DNA of 25,563 nt from positions 1-25,563 of the forward strand of contig JAHHSD010000026.1 of the NCBI GenBank assembly GCA_020025425.1, read 5' to 3'. This DNA comes from Oscillospiraceae bacterium (GTDB taxonomy: Bacteria; Bacillota; Clostridia; Oscillospirales; Oscillospiraceae). The notes under the pieces are model-generated. The model did no database searches. It was not told the origin of the DNA and saw only the letters and a program-made list of their open reading frames with translations. Of this stretch, positions 1 through 7,641 are shown piece after piece (position 1 is the first letter of the stretch; every line of letters starts with the position of its first letter). Made by a program: the position numbers and the translations under genes.

Positions 1-53
1 TTGCCCTTATCGTATTCTGTCAAAATATATACGATTTTCTCCATCATAGTCAT
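1..53 (-). CDS. N-terminal start of a truncated leftward gene, product unknown
   Basis: The reverse strand is open from an ATG at 53 (or the ATGs at 47 and 44) to the window edge and reads MTMMEKIVYILTEYDKG. An AGGA about 8 bases before the ATG at 47 could be the ribosome site, which makes that ATG the better start. An extended -10 promoter about 100 bases upstream on the same strand supports a real gene. Only 17 codons are visible, so no family can be named. Confidence 0.4.
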   Translation of the reverse strand, partial: MTMMEKIVYILTEYDKG

Positions 54-149
54 ATTCCTGTTTTCCCTATTTTCCCTTTCTTTCTGAAATTCATCTGTTC
101 GGAATATTTTGATATGTCTAACAGAATCAAGTCTTTGTTTCCTGCACGC

Positions 150-158
150 ATTATAGCA
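150..158 (-). promoter_or_regulatory. Extended -10 promoter of the left-edge gene
   Basis: On the reverse strand the sequence reads TGC-TATAAT, a consensus extended -10 element. A weak -35 (TAGACA) lies 19 bases upstream of the hexamer. It would give a leader of about 90-100 bases before the leftward start codon near position 50. Confidence 0.5.
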
Positions 159-427
159 TACTTTGCTCCATTTTTGTCTACTGTTTCTATGAAACCCTTC
201 TTTTACAATTATTTATAAACAACTGCTGAAGTAAGAGTATACTGGCGAAATCGACGGAGTTTTATTCATCAGTCCAAAGAGTAAAAGGGAGCGGGGCCCC
301 GTCCCCGTACACTGGCGGTTTGGGTGGGGAGATCCGCCCCTGGCCGGGCTGTTTTAGGGCATTCCTCCATATGTTGTCCCGGCAGCGGGGGAGAATGTGT
401 CTTTTTTGCGGAATTTTCAAAAAAATG

Positions 428-456
428 TTGCTCTTTTTTGAGAAAAGTAGTATAAT
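428..456 (+). promoter_or_regulatory. Sigma-A-type promoter of bipA
   Basis: TTGCTC at 428-433 and a perfect TATAAT at 451-456 are separated by 17 bases. Transcription would begin near 463, leaving a leader of roughly 45 bases to the TTG start. No other promoter-like pair stands closer to the gene. Confidence 0.75.
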
Positions 457-506
457 ATCACGTCACTGAACATATATTGTAATCTTCGATTCGAGGTGCG
501 ATTATT

Positions 507-2333
507 TTGCGGAATGAAAAACTGAGAAACGTGGCCATTATTGCCCACGTCGACCACGGCAAAACTACTCTGGTGGACGGCCTGCTCAAGCAGTCCGGCG
601 TCTACCGTGAGAATCAGGCTGTGGAGGACCGCGTTATGGACTCCAACGACCTGGAGCGTGAGCGCGGCATCACCATCACCGCCAAGAACACCGCCATCCA
701 GTACAAGGATACCAAAATCAACATCGTGGATACCCCGGGCCACGCCGACTTCGGCGGCGAGGTGGAGCGCGTGCTGAAGATGGTCAACGGTGTTATCCTG
801 CTGGTGGACGCCGCCGAGGGCCCCATGCCCCAGACCCGCTTCGTTCTGAGCAAGGCCCTGGAGCTGGGCCACCGCGTCATCGTGGTCGTCAACAAGATCG
901 ACCGTCCCGACCAGCGCGTGTACGAGGTCATCGACGAGGTGCTGGAGCTGCTGATGGATCTGAACGCCACCGACGAGCAGCTGGACTCCCCCATGCTGTT
1001 CTGTTCCGGCCGTCAGGGCACCGCCTCTGTCCAGCCCGATGTGGCAGGCAGCGACCTGACCCCCCTGTTCGAGACGATCCTGGAGTATATCCCCGCCCCT
1101 GAGTGCGACGTGGAGGCCCCCTTCCAGATGCTGGTCTCCTCTATCGACTACAACGAGTTCGTGGGCCGCATCGCCGTGGGCCGCATCGAGCGCGGCGTGG
1201 TGAAGCAGAACCAGGAGATCGCCGTATGCAACTACCACGACCCCGACGCCAAGAGCAAGAAGGCCAAGGCCACTAACCTCTACGAGTACGACGGCCTGAG
1301 CAAGATTCCTGTCACCGAGGCCAAGGCCGGCTCCATCATCGCCATGAGCGGCATCGGCGAGATCACCATCGGTGATACCATCTGTGCCCCCGACTGCGTG
1401 GAGCCCATCGAGTTCGTCAAGATCTCCAAGCCCACCATCGAGATGACCTTCTCCGTCAACGACTCCCCCTTCGCAGGCCGCGAGGGCAAGTTCGTCACCT
1501 CCCGCCAGCTGCGTGAGCGTCTGTTCAAGGAGATGCTGAAGGACGTGTCCCTGAAGGTCACCGAGGTGGAGAACTCCACCGACTCCTTCAACGTGGCAGG
1601 CCGCGGCGAGATGTCTCTGTCCATCCTGATCGAGACCATGCGCCGCGAAGGCTACGAGCTGCAGGTCTCTCCCCCCCGTGTGCTGTATCAGGAGATCGAC
1701 GGCGTCAAGTGCGAGCCCATCGAGCGCCTGGTGGTGGATGTGCCCGCCGACTGCGTGGGTGCTGTCATGGAGAAGATCGGCTCCCGTAAGGGCGATCTGG
1801 TCCAGATGACCCCCGTGGGCGACCGCATGAAGGTGGAGTTCCTGGTCCCCGCCCGCGGCCTCTTTGGTTACCGCAACGAGTTCCTCACCGACACCAAGGG
1901 CGAGGGCATCATGGCCTCCGTCTTTGAGAACTACGCCCCCATGAAGGGCGAGATCGCCCGCCGCGCCACCGGCTCTCTGGTGGCCTTCGAGACCGGCGAG
2001 GCCGTCACCTACGGCCTGTACAACGCCCAGGAGCGCGGCCAGCTGTTCATCGGCGCCGGTACCCCTGTCTACGCCGGCATGATCGTGGGCGAGTGCCCCA
2101 AGGCCGAGGACATCTCCGTCAACGTCTGCAAGAAGAAGCAGCTGACCAATATGCGCGCCTCCGGCTCTGACGAGTCCCTGCGTCTGGTCACCCCCCGCAC
2201 TCTCAGCCTGGAGCAGTGCCTGGAGTTCCTGGCCGACGACGAGCTGCTGGAGGTCACCCCCGAGAACCTGCGTCTCAGAAAGCGCCTGCTGTCCCACTCC
2301 GACCGTATGCGTGAGGCCTCCAAGAAAAAGTAA
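507..2333 (+). CDS. typA: Translational GTPase TypA/BipA
   Basis: This is a ribosome-binding GTPase of the EF-G/LepA class, needed for 50S assembly and stress growth in the species studied. The 608 residues match the family length. Visible GTPase motifs are the P-loop HVDHGKTT (residues 14-21), the switch I element RGITI (53-57), DTPGH (75-79) and NKID (129-132). The EF-G-like domains and the BipA-specific C-terminus, rich in basic residues, follow. The start is a TTG at 507, chosen because GAGGTG sits 8 bases before it and because the protein then begins MRNEKLRN as is usual for BipA. It has its own promoter and stands alone as a unit; a GC-rich hairpin follows the stop. Confidence 0.97.
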   Translation: MRNEKLRNVAIIAHVDHGKTTLVDGLLKQSGVYRENQAVEDRVMDSNDLERERGITITAKNTAIQYKDTKINIVDTPGHADFGGEVERVLKMVNGVILLVDAAEGPMPQTRFVLSKALELGHRVIVVVNKIDRPDQRVYEVIDEVLELLMDLNATDEQLDSPMLFCSGRQGTASVQPDVAGSDLTPLFETILEYIPAPECDVEAPFQMLVSSIDYNEFVGRIAVGRIERGVVKQNQEIAVCNYHDPDAKSKKAKATNLYEYDGLSKIPVTEAKAGSIIAMSGIGEITIGDTICAPDCVEPIEFVKISKPTIEMTFSVNDSPFAGREGKFVTSRQLRERLFKEMLKDVSLKVTEVENSTDSFNVAGRGEMSLSILIETMRREGYELQVSPPRVLYQEIDGVKCEPIERLVVDVPADCVGAVMEKIGSRKGDLVQMTPVGDRMKVEFLVPARGLFGYRNEFLTDTKGEGIMASVFENYAPMKGEIARRATGSLVAFETGEAVTYGLYNAQERGQLFIGAGTPVYAGMIVGECPKAEDISVNVCKKKQLTNMRASGSDESLRLVTPRTLSLEQCLEFLADDELLEVTPENLRLRKRLLSHSDRMREASKKK

Positions 2334-2346
2334 GATCGAAGTTTTA

Positions 2347-2385
2347 CTGCCGCCCCGTGTCTCCCTCCGGAGGCCCGGGGCGCAG
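2347..2385 (+). terminator. GC-rich hairpin after bipA, possible weak terminator
   Basis: CTGC-CGCCCCG pairs with CGGGGCG-CAG with a one-base bulge, and the loop contains the small palindrome CCTCCGGAGG. No T-run follows, so it would be an inefficient or processing-type terminator. It may let transcripts continue into the next gene. Confidence 0.4.
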
Positions 2386-2417
2386 TTCTGTATCCAATGA
2401 GAAAAGGAGGGGCGCCT

Positions 2418-3641
2418 ATGCTCCGAAAACAGAGACCCGCCCGGGAGACGCTGGGACTCTATCTTCACATCCCCTTCTGCCGCAGCAAGTGCGACTACTG
2501 CGACTTCTACTCCCTGGCCGGCCGGGAGGAGCGGATGAAGGACTATCAGAAGGCCCTGCTGGCCCACATCCGGGAGACCGCCCCCCTTGCGGACAGCTAT
2601 CAGGTGGACACCGTCTATTTTGGCGGCGGAACCCCCAGCTACTACGGGGAGAAGTACCTGTGTGAGCTGCTGTCCGCGGTGAAGAAGTGCTTTCATCTGG
2701 CCAAGGACGCCGAGATCACCCTGGAGGCCAACCCGGACAGCGTGGACCTGCGGAGTTTGAAAAAGCTGCGCCGGGAGGGATTCAACCGGATCTCCTTCGG
2801 GATGCAGTCGGCCTGCCCGGCGGAGCTGGAGTCCATCCACCGGCCCCACAGCATCCAGCAGACGGACCAGGCGGTGACCGACGCCCGGAAGGCCGGCTTC
2901 AAAAATATCTCCCTGGACCTGATCTACGGCCTGCCCGGGCAGACCATGGAGTCCTGGAGGGAGACGGTGGAGCACGCCCTCTCCCTGGTGCCCCAGCACC
3001 TGTCCTGCTACGGGCTGAAGGTGGAGGAGGGCACCCCGCTGGCCCGCCGGGTGGCCGAGGGCGAGATCCTGCCCGATGACGACATCCAGGCCGACCTCTA
3101 CCTGTGGACGGTGGGCCGTCTGAGCCGGGCGGGCTACGGCCAGTATGAGATCTCCAACTTCTCGAAGCCGGACTGGCAGTCCCGCCACAACCTGAAGTAC
3201 TGGCTGACCCAGCCCTATCTGGGCTTCGGACCGGGGGCCCACTCCGACTTCGGCGGCCGGCGCTACTCCTTTGTCCGGGATCTGGAGGGCTATATCCAGG
3301 GCGTCACCGGCGGCGGCCGGATCATCGACAGCGAGGACCTGATCCCCCAGCGGGAGCGGGGCGGAGAATACCTGATGCTCCGTCTGCGCACAGTCCGGGG
3401 CGTGGAGGAGTGGGAGTACCAGGGGACCTACCACATGGACTTCACCCCCATCGAGGCCCGGCTGCGGGAGTTTGCCCAGCGGGGCTGGGCGGTGGAGGAG
3501 AACGGCCGCTGGCACTTCACCCCCGAGGGCTTCCTGGTGTCCAACCAGCTCATCGGGGACCTGCTGGACCGGCAGGAGGAGTCCTGCCTCTCCACCATGC
3601 TCCCCAAGGCAAAGGCTAGATTTTCCCAGAAGAACACCTAA
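2418..3641 (+). CDS. hemW: Radical SAM heme chaperone HemW (HemN-like)
   Basis: HemW-type proteins bind heme and a 4Fe-4S cluster with SAM; many were misnamed oxygen-independent coproporphyrinogen III oxidase. The radical SAM motif CxxxCxxC is Cys21, Cys25, Cys28 in HIPFCRSKCDYCDF, followed by the SAM-binding FGGGTPS segment and a HemN-type C-terminal domain. The length of 407 residues fits HemW. An in-frame ATG exists at 2397, but AAGGAGG at 2404-2410 lies 7 bases before the ATG at 2418, so the later start is taken. The gene follows bipA after about 80 bases with no clear promoter of its own. HemW versus true HemN rests on length and the HemW-style CDF after the third cysteine. Confidence 0.92.
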   Translation: MLRKQRPARETLGLYLHIPFCRSKCDYCDFYSLAGREERMKDYQKALLAHIRETAPLADSYQVDTVYFGGGTPSYYGEKYLCELLSAVKKCFHLAKDAEITLEANPDSVDLRSLKKLRREGFNRISFGMQSACPAELESIHRPHSIQQTDQAVTDARKAGFKNISLDLIYGLPGQTMESWRETVEHALSLVPQHLSCYGLKVEEGTPLARRVAEGEILPDDDIQADLYLWTVGRLSRAGYGQYEISNFSKPDWQSRHNLKYWLTQPYLGFGPGAHSDFGGRRYSFVRDLEGYIQGVTGGGRIIDSEDLIPQRERGGEYLMLRLRTVRGVEEWEYQGTYHMDFTPIEARLREFAQRGWAVEENGRWHFTPEGFLVSNQLIGDLLDRQEESCLSTMLPKAKARFSQKNT

Positions 3642-3728
3642 TTTTTTGTTGAATTTTCCAAAACTTCTGCCAGTTTTTGCAACAGTTGACATGGGTCGCA
3701 CACATTTTTTTCAGAGATGCAAATTTGA

Positions 3729-3757
3729 TTGCCTTTTGGGCATAATGGTGTTACAAT
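3729..3757 (+). promoter_or_regulatory. Promoter of murA
   Basis: TTGCCT (3729-3734) and TACAAT (3752-3757) are spaced by 17 bases. The start point would be near 3764, giving a leader of about 107 bases to the TTG start. The stretch between hemW and this promoter is AT-rich and has T-runs but no clear hairpin terminator. Confidence 0.65.
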
Positions 3758-3870
3758 AAACTTGCTTTATAGCGCATTGGGCGCACTAAAGCGGTGTATT
3801 TGATGAAATTGCGGCCATGCCGCTGTACGTAAATATAGGACCTCATTTGGACTTTGAAGAGGGTGTTACT

Positions 3871-5163
3871 TTGACCAAGTATTTGATTCACGGCGGGAGA
3901 CCGCTCCATGGCTCCATTGAAATCAGCGGCGCAAAGAACGCGGCTGTGGCGATCCTTCCGGCTGCCCTGCTGGTCAACGGCAAGTGTCGGATCGAGAATA
4001 TTCCCCAGATCAGCGATGTGACCCTGATCCTCCAGATCCTGCGGGAGCTGGGGGCCGAGGTGCGCACCGTCAACCGCACCACAATGGACATCGACTGCTC
4101 CAGCATCCAGAACGCACCGGTGCCCTATGAGCTGGCCAGACGTATCCGCGCCAGCTACTACCTGGTGGGCGCCCTGCTGGGCCGCTTCGGCTGGGCTCAG
4201 GTGCCCATGCCCGGCGGCTGCAACCTGGGCGGACGCCCCATCGACCAGCATGTGAAGGGCTTCCTGGCCATGGGCGCCGAGGTAGAGGTGCGCAACGGCC
4301 TCATCGACGCCAAGGCCCCCGGCGGACGGGTGTGCGGCGGCCAGGTCTACCTGGACATGGTCTCCGTGGGCGCCACCATGAACATCATGCTGGCCGCTGT
4401 CCTGGCAGACGGCATGACCATCATTGAAAACGCGGCCAAGGAGCCCCACATCGTGGACCTGGCCAACTTCCTCAACTCCATGGGCGCCAACATTATGGGC
4501 GCCGGCACCGACGTCATTAAGATCCGCGGCGTGGAGAGCCTGAAGGGCGGAAGCTACTCCATCATTCCCGACCAGATCGAGGCGGGCACCTATATGGCCG
4601 CTGTGGCCGCAGCTGGGGGCGAGGTGGAGATCAAGAACGTGATCCCCAAGCACCTGGACTGCATCACCGCCAAGCTGCTGGAGATGGGCGTTGAGGTGGA
4701 GGAGCGGGACGACTCCGTGGTGGTCCGCCGCGACGGTCCCATCACCCGCACCAACGTGAAAACCATGCCCTATCCCGGTTTCCCCACAGACATGCAGCCC
4801 CAGATCGCGGCCTGCCTGTGTCTGGCCCAGGGGACCAGCGTGGTCACCGAGGGCGTGTGGGAGAACCGCTACCGCTATGTGGACGAGTTCCGCCGCATGG
4901 GCGCCAGGATCCAGGTGGACGGCAAGGTGGCCGTCATCGAGGGCGTGGAGAAGCTGACCGGTGCTCCGGTCCACGCCTGCGACCTGCGCGCCGGCGCGGC
5001 CATGATCATCGCCGGACTGGCGGCACACGGGGACACCGAGATCGACGGCATCTACCACATCGAGCGCGGCTATGAGAACATTGTGGAGAAGCTGTCCGAC
5101 GTGGGCGCGGATATTCAGATCCTGTTCGTTCCGGACGACGACGCCCAGCCTCAGGTGGGCTGA
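3871..5163 (+). CDS. murA: UDP-N-acetylglucosamine 1-carboxyvinyltransferase MurA
   Basis: MurA transfers enolpyruvate from PEP to UDP-GlcNAc, the first committed step of peptidoglycan synthesis in the cytoplasm, and is the fosfomycin target. Substrate-binding Lys22-Asn23 are in ISGAKNAA, and the catalytic cysteine is Cys117 in MPGGCNLGGRP (equivalent to Cys115 of E. coli), so the sequence predicts fosfomycin sensitivity of this enzyme. An ATG at 3817 is in frame but would add 18 unconserved residues. The TTG at 3871 has AAGAGGG 7 bases before it, begins MTKYLIHGG, and puts Lys-Asn at the family's usual 22-23; it is the preferred start, giving 430 residues. It could be either of the two MurA paralogues Firmicutes often carry. 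Confidence 0.95.
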   Translation: MTKYLIHGGRPLHGSIEISGAKNAAVAILPAALLVNGKCRIENIPQISDVTLILQILRELGAEVRTVNRTTMDIDCSSIQNAPVPYELARRIRASYYLVGALLGRFGWAQVPMPGGCNLGGRPIDQHVKGFLAMGAEVEVRNGLIDAKAPGGRVCGGQVYLDMVSVGATMNIMLAAVLADGMTIIENAAKEPHIVDLANFLNSMGANIMGAGTDVIKIRGVESLKGGSYSIIPDQIEAGTYMAAVAAAGGEVEIKNVIPKHLDCITAKLLEMGVEVEERDDSVVVRRDGPITRTNVKTMPYPGFPTDMQPQIAACLCLAQGTSVVTEGVWENRYRYVDEFRRMGARIQVDGKVAVIEGVEKLTGAPVHACDLRAGAAMIIAGLAAHGDTEIDGIYHIERGYENIVEKLSDVGADIQILFVPDDDAQPQVG

Positions 5164-5186
5164 AGTCCGATCAAGAAGCAATCCAG

Positions 5187-5215
5187 GGGCGGCGGCAGTT
5201 TGCCGCCGCCCTTTT
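5187..5215 (+). terminator. Intrinsic terminator after murA
   Basis: GGGCGGCGGCA (5187-5197) pairs perfectly with TGCCGCCGCCC (5201-5211) and is followed by TTTT. The short U-tract may permit readthrough into the walJ-like gene, which starts 25 bases later without a visible promoter. Confidence 0.8.
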
Positions 5216-5239
5216 ACGGTCAGATGACGGGAGGTCGCT

Positions 5240-6076
5240 ATGGAAATTTGTACCCTTGCCAGCGGTTCCAGCGGGAACTGCACCCTGGTGCGGTGTGGGG
5301 GGACCCAGGTGCTCATTGACGCCGGGATCTCCGCCCGGCGCATCACCGCAGGACTGCGGACCCTGGAGCTCTCTCCCGGCGACCTGGACGCCATCCTGGT
5401 CACCCACGCCCACACCGACCACATCGCCGGGCTGAAAACCCTGACCAAGGGTCGGGACATCCCCGTCTACGCCACCGCCCAGGCGGGGGCAGAGGTGCTG
5501 GAGCGGGTCCCCACCCTGGAGCCCCTCCTGCGGCCCCTGAAGGCCGGCACGGGCATCGAGATCGGGGCGCTGTGGTGCCAGTCCTTCGCCACCCCCCACG
5601 ATGCGGGAGGCAGCGTGGGCTACTCCCTCAGCGGGGACGGCTGCCGCATGGCGGTGTGTACCGATCTGGGGCATCTGACCCCGGAGGTGGAGGCCGGCGT
5701 GTATGGGTCCGACCTGATCCTGGCCGAGACCAACCACGACGAGGACTGGGTCCGGACCGGACCCTATCCCTACTACTTAAAGCAGCGGATTCTGGGCGAT
5801 TACGGCCACCTGTCCAATGAGCTGGGCGCGGAGCTGATCCGCCGGGCGGTGGAGCGGGGCGCCCGCACCGTGCTGCTGGGCCACCTGTCCGCTGAGAACA
5901 ACACCCCCGCCCGGGCCAGGGCGGTGACCGTCCGCCGCTTGCAGGCCGCCGGGATCGACCCGGAGAGGGATATTCAGCTGGAGGTGGCCCCCAGGGACGG
6001 CTGCGGCACCCTCTACCGGCTGGAGCGGGGACAGGACGCGGTGCGTCTGGAGCAGAAGGAGGCGGCGGTATGCTGA
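5240..6076 (+). CDS. walJ: MBL-fold metallohydrolase, WalJ/YycJ family
   Basis: This belongs to the metallo-beta-lactamase fold family typified by Bacillus YycJ (WalJ), a 5'-3' DNA exonuclease-like protein linked to mismatch repair and, by operon, to the WalRK cell-wall regulon. The N-terminus LASGSSGNC (residues 6-14) is the family signature, and the metal-binding motif is His56-x-His58-x-Asp60-His61 in THAHTDH; later ligands fit the aspartate in CTDLGH and the histidine in GHLSAEN. The 278 residues match the family. GGGAGG lies 6 bases before the ATG. Its stop overlaps the start of rlmH, as in many Firmicutes where yycJ and rlmH are close neighbours. No walRK genes are in the window. Confidence 0.88.
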   Translation: MEICTLASGSSGNCTLVRCGGTQVLIDAGISARRITAGLRTLELSPGDLDAILVTHAHTDHIAGLKTLTKGRDIPVYATAQAGAEVLERVPTLEPLLRPLKAGTGIEIGALWCQSFATPHDAGGSVGYSLSGDGCRMAVCTDLGHLTPEVEAGVYGSDLILAETNHDEDWVRTGPYPYYLKQRILGDYGHLSNELGAELIRRAVERGARTVLLGHLSAENNTPARARAVTVRRLQAAGIDPERDIQLEVAPRDGCGTLYRLERGQDAVRLEQKEAAVC

Positions 6077-6552
6077 GTGTACATCTGATCTGTGTGGGCA
6101 AGCTGAAGGAGAAGTTCTACCAGGCGGCGGTGGAGGAGTACACCAAGCGTCTGGCCGGCTACTGTAAGCTGGAGCTGGTGGAGCTGGCCGAGTGCAGGCT
6201 CCCACAAAATCCCTCTCCCGGGGAAATTTCCGCCGCGCTGGAGAAGGAGGGGGCCGCCATCCGGGCCAAGCTGCCCCAATCCTCCACATTGGTGGCCATG
6301 TGTGTGGAAGGAAAAGAGAAATCCAGCGAGGAGCTGGCCCGGCTGGTGCTGGATTTTGAACAGAGCTCCTCCAAGCACCTGGTGTTCGTCATCGGCGGCA
6401 GCTATGGGATCCACCCCTCCATCAAGGCGGAGGCCCAGGTGAGACTGTCCATGTCCCCCATGACCTTTCCCCACCACCTGGCCAGGGTGATGGTGCTGGA
6501 GCAGATCTACCGGGCCTTTAAGATCAACGAGGGCTCATCCTATCATAAATAA
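6070..6552 (+). CDS. rlmH: 23S rRNA (pseudouridine1915-N3)-methyltransferase RlmH
   Basis: RlmH is a small SPOUT-class methyltransferase that methylates pseudouridine 1915 in helix 69 of 23S rRNA on assembled 70S ribosomes. The 160 residues equal the usual length. The family features are the start LICVGKLKEKFY, the SAM-binding trefoil-knot segment FVIGGSYG, and the C-terminal block MTFPHHLARVMVLEQIYRA ending in SSYHK. The ATG overlaps the walJ stop by 7 bases (ATGCTGA), so the two are translationally coupled. A strong terminator follows at once. Confidence 0.97.
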   Translation: MLSVHLICVGKLKEKFYQAAVEEYTKRLAGYCKLELVELAECRLPQNPSPGEISAALEKEGAAIRAKLPQSSTLVAMCVEGKEKSSEELARLVLDFEQSSSKHLVFVIGGSYGIHPSIKAEAQVRLSMSPMTFPHHLARVMVLEQIYRAFKINEGSSYHK

Positions 6553-6556
6553 ACAG

Positions 6557-6600
6557 ACAGCAGCTGCATGAAATTTTGCAGCTGCTGTTTCTATTTTCTC
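6557..6600 (+). terminator. Strong intrinsic terminator after rlmH
   Basis: ACAGCAGCTGCA (6557-6568) and TGCAGCTGCTGT (6577-6588) form a perfect 12-bp stem with an 8-base loop, followed by a T-rich tail. It ends the walJ-rlmH unit and marks the left border of the AT-rich island. Confidence 0.85.
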
Positions 6601-6703
6601 TATGTGCACTCATCTAATATCCCCGGCTACGGATGCAAATTCTGTTTGCATTGCGGTTTCAGATCCTTTCTTGATGGTGAATATGTCGTCTATATAGATA
6701 CTA

Positions 6704-6743
6704 AAGTAAAATATACTTGACATAAAGAAAACTATATGATACT
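6704..6743 (+). promoter_or_regulatory. Candidate promoter and operator of the small HTH regulator
   Basis: A consensus -35 TTGACA is at 6717-6722, with GATACT at 6738-6743 only 15 bases on, so the spacing is suboptimal. AAGTA (6704-6708) and TACTT (6714-6718) form an interrupted inverted repeat that runs into the -35. This layout suits autoregulation by the HTH protein, but that is inference. Confidence 0.4.
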
Positions 6744-6770
6744 GTCGAGACACTGAAGGGAGTAAACAAT

Positions 6771-6986
6771 ATGCCGAAGAATATAGCGTTGAAACTTGCA
6801 AGAACAAAAAAAGATATCACACAAAAAGATCTGGCAGAACAAATAGGGGTTTCCAGACAGACCATCAATGCAATCGAAAAGGGTGAATACAATCCTACAA
6901 TCAAATTGTGCCTGAAAATATGCTGGGCACTGGATGCCAGTCTGGACGAGCTTTTTTGGGAGGATGAATGCGATGAAACTACATAA
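6771..6986 (+). CDS. Small HTH (XRE/Cro-CI type) transcriptional regulator
   Basis: The 71-residue protein is almost only a DNA-binding domain: residues 5-60 form a five-helix lambda-repressor-like fold with the recognition segment VSRQTINAIEKGEYNPT, typical of the short YozG/HipB-like regulators in Firmicutes. It ends DELFWEDECDETT. GAAGGGAG stands about 10 bases before the ATG. The gene overlaps the next one, a membrane protein, and such pairs (short XRE regulator plus multi-helix membrane protein) are common in Clostridia. Codons are much more A/T-ending than in flanking genes, which points to transfer. It probably represses its own two-gene operon; no ligand is evident. Confidence 0.88.
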   Translation: MPKNIALKLARTKKDITQKDLAEQIGVSRQTINAIEKGEYNPTIKLCLKICWALDASLDELFWEDECDETT

Positions 6987-7446
6987 AAGTAATTTGGATG
7001 AAATGCAGGAGCAAAAGCTTTTGAAAATTGAGCATACATGCTGTTGGATTGCATTCGGAGGACTGCTTGCCGCAATGTATATTCAGATTGCCATAGGAAA
7101 CGGTGGGATTTCATATATTGGCGGCGAATGTATCGTTCTGCTGATTATGTCCGTTTATCTGGTGACAGACTGTATCAGAAATGGCATCTGGGATAGAAGA
7201 TTAAAGCCAAATGTGAAAACGAACCTGACCTTAAGCTTGACCGCTGGTCTGCTGTTGGGCGGCATCTGGTCTATAATCAGCTACCGTAATTACCATAAAC
7301 TGATTGGTTCCATTGCAATCTTCGCCATTATATTTATTTCCGTCACTTTCCTGGTTCTGGCAGTCCTGAGTGCGTTGACTGCAATTTATCAGCAAAAAAA
7401 GAAGCAGCTGGATGATTTGGCAGAAAAAGAGGAACATGAACAATAA
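6973..7446 (+). CDS. Four-helix membrane protein, function unknown
   Basis: The 157-residue protein has a short charged N-terminus (LDEMQEQKLLKIEH), four hydrophobic segments at about 23-42, 50-67, 85-103 and 110-138, and a basic-acidic tail rich in Lys and Glu. It resembles an uncharacterised Clostridia family found beside short XRE regulators (possibly DUF6773; recalled, not searched). GGGAGG at 6958-6963 is 9 bases before the ATG at 6973, so this start is chosen over the in-frame ATGs at 6934 and 6964. It overlaps the regulator's 3' end by 14 bases in another frame, so the two are translationally coupled. Like the regulator it is AT-rich compared with its neighbours. Confidence 0.8.
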   Translation: MKLHKSNLDEMQEQKLLKIEHTCCWIAFGGLLAAMYIQIAIGNGGISYIGGECIVLLIMSVYLVTDCIRNGIWDRRLKPNVKTNLTLSLTAGLLLGGIWSIISYRNYHKLIGSIAIFAIIFISVTFLVLAVLSALTAIYQQKKKQLDDLAEKEEHEQ

Positions 7447-7452
7447 TGATAG

Positions 7453-7500
7453 GGGAAGGCATGATATTGGTCATGCCTTCCCGTTCCATTTTGTGTTTTA
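7453..7500 (+). terminator. Intrinsic terminator closing the AT-rich island
   Basis: GGGAAGGCATGA (7453-7464) and TCATGCCTTCCC (7471-7482) form a perfect 12-bp stem with a 6-base loop, followed by a T-rich tail. It begins about 6 bases after the membrane-protein stop codon. Confidence 0.8.
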
Positions 7501-7641
7501 AGAACAAACTATTCAGCTGCTGTCTTTGTCGTTGTATGGGATTACCGCCCAAAAACAGCTGGAAAATACAAGCGAGTTATGATATGCTTACAGCTAAGAG
7601 AACTGCCCTTTTGAGGGTATATAGATAATGGAGGTAACTGT

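Larger units (their letters stand above)
54..506. other. Intergenic region with divergent promoters
   Basis: This stretch carries no convincing gene. The left half (to about 250) is AT-rich and holds the leader and promoter of the leftward partial gene. The middle (about 290-400) is abruptly GC-rich, with runs of G and C that can fold locally, but no clean terminator was found. The right end carries the bipA promoter. An 8-bp inverted repeat (TCAAAAAA at 417-424, TTTTTTGA at 434-441) surrounds the bipA -35 element and could be an operator or chance A/T symmetry. Confidence 0.5.

Noticed and set aside
417..3701. Long open frame on the reverse strand opposite bipA and hemW
   Set aside because: It is antisense to two clear conserved genes, has low-complexity Gly/Leu/His/Val-rich translation, and arises from GC-biased third positions. 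The same applies to long reverse frames at 3751-5460 and 7594-9420 and to forward frames opposite the leftward genes (15420-16928, 19185-21434, 22311-25286).
6633..6651. ATGCAAA / TTTGCAT inverted repeat upstream of the small HTH gene
   Set aside because: Seven pairs with a 5-base loop in AT-rich DNA and not placed at a promoter; chance is likely.
7446..7628. Small rightward open frame of 60 codons after the membrane-protein gene
   Set aside because: It begins inside the terminator hairpin region, has no ribosome site, and its cysteine-rich translation matches nothing I recognise.
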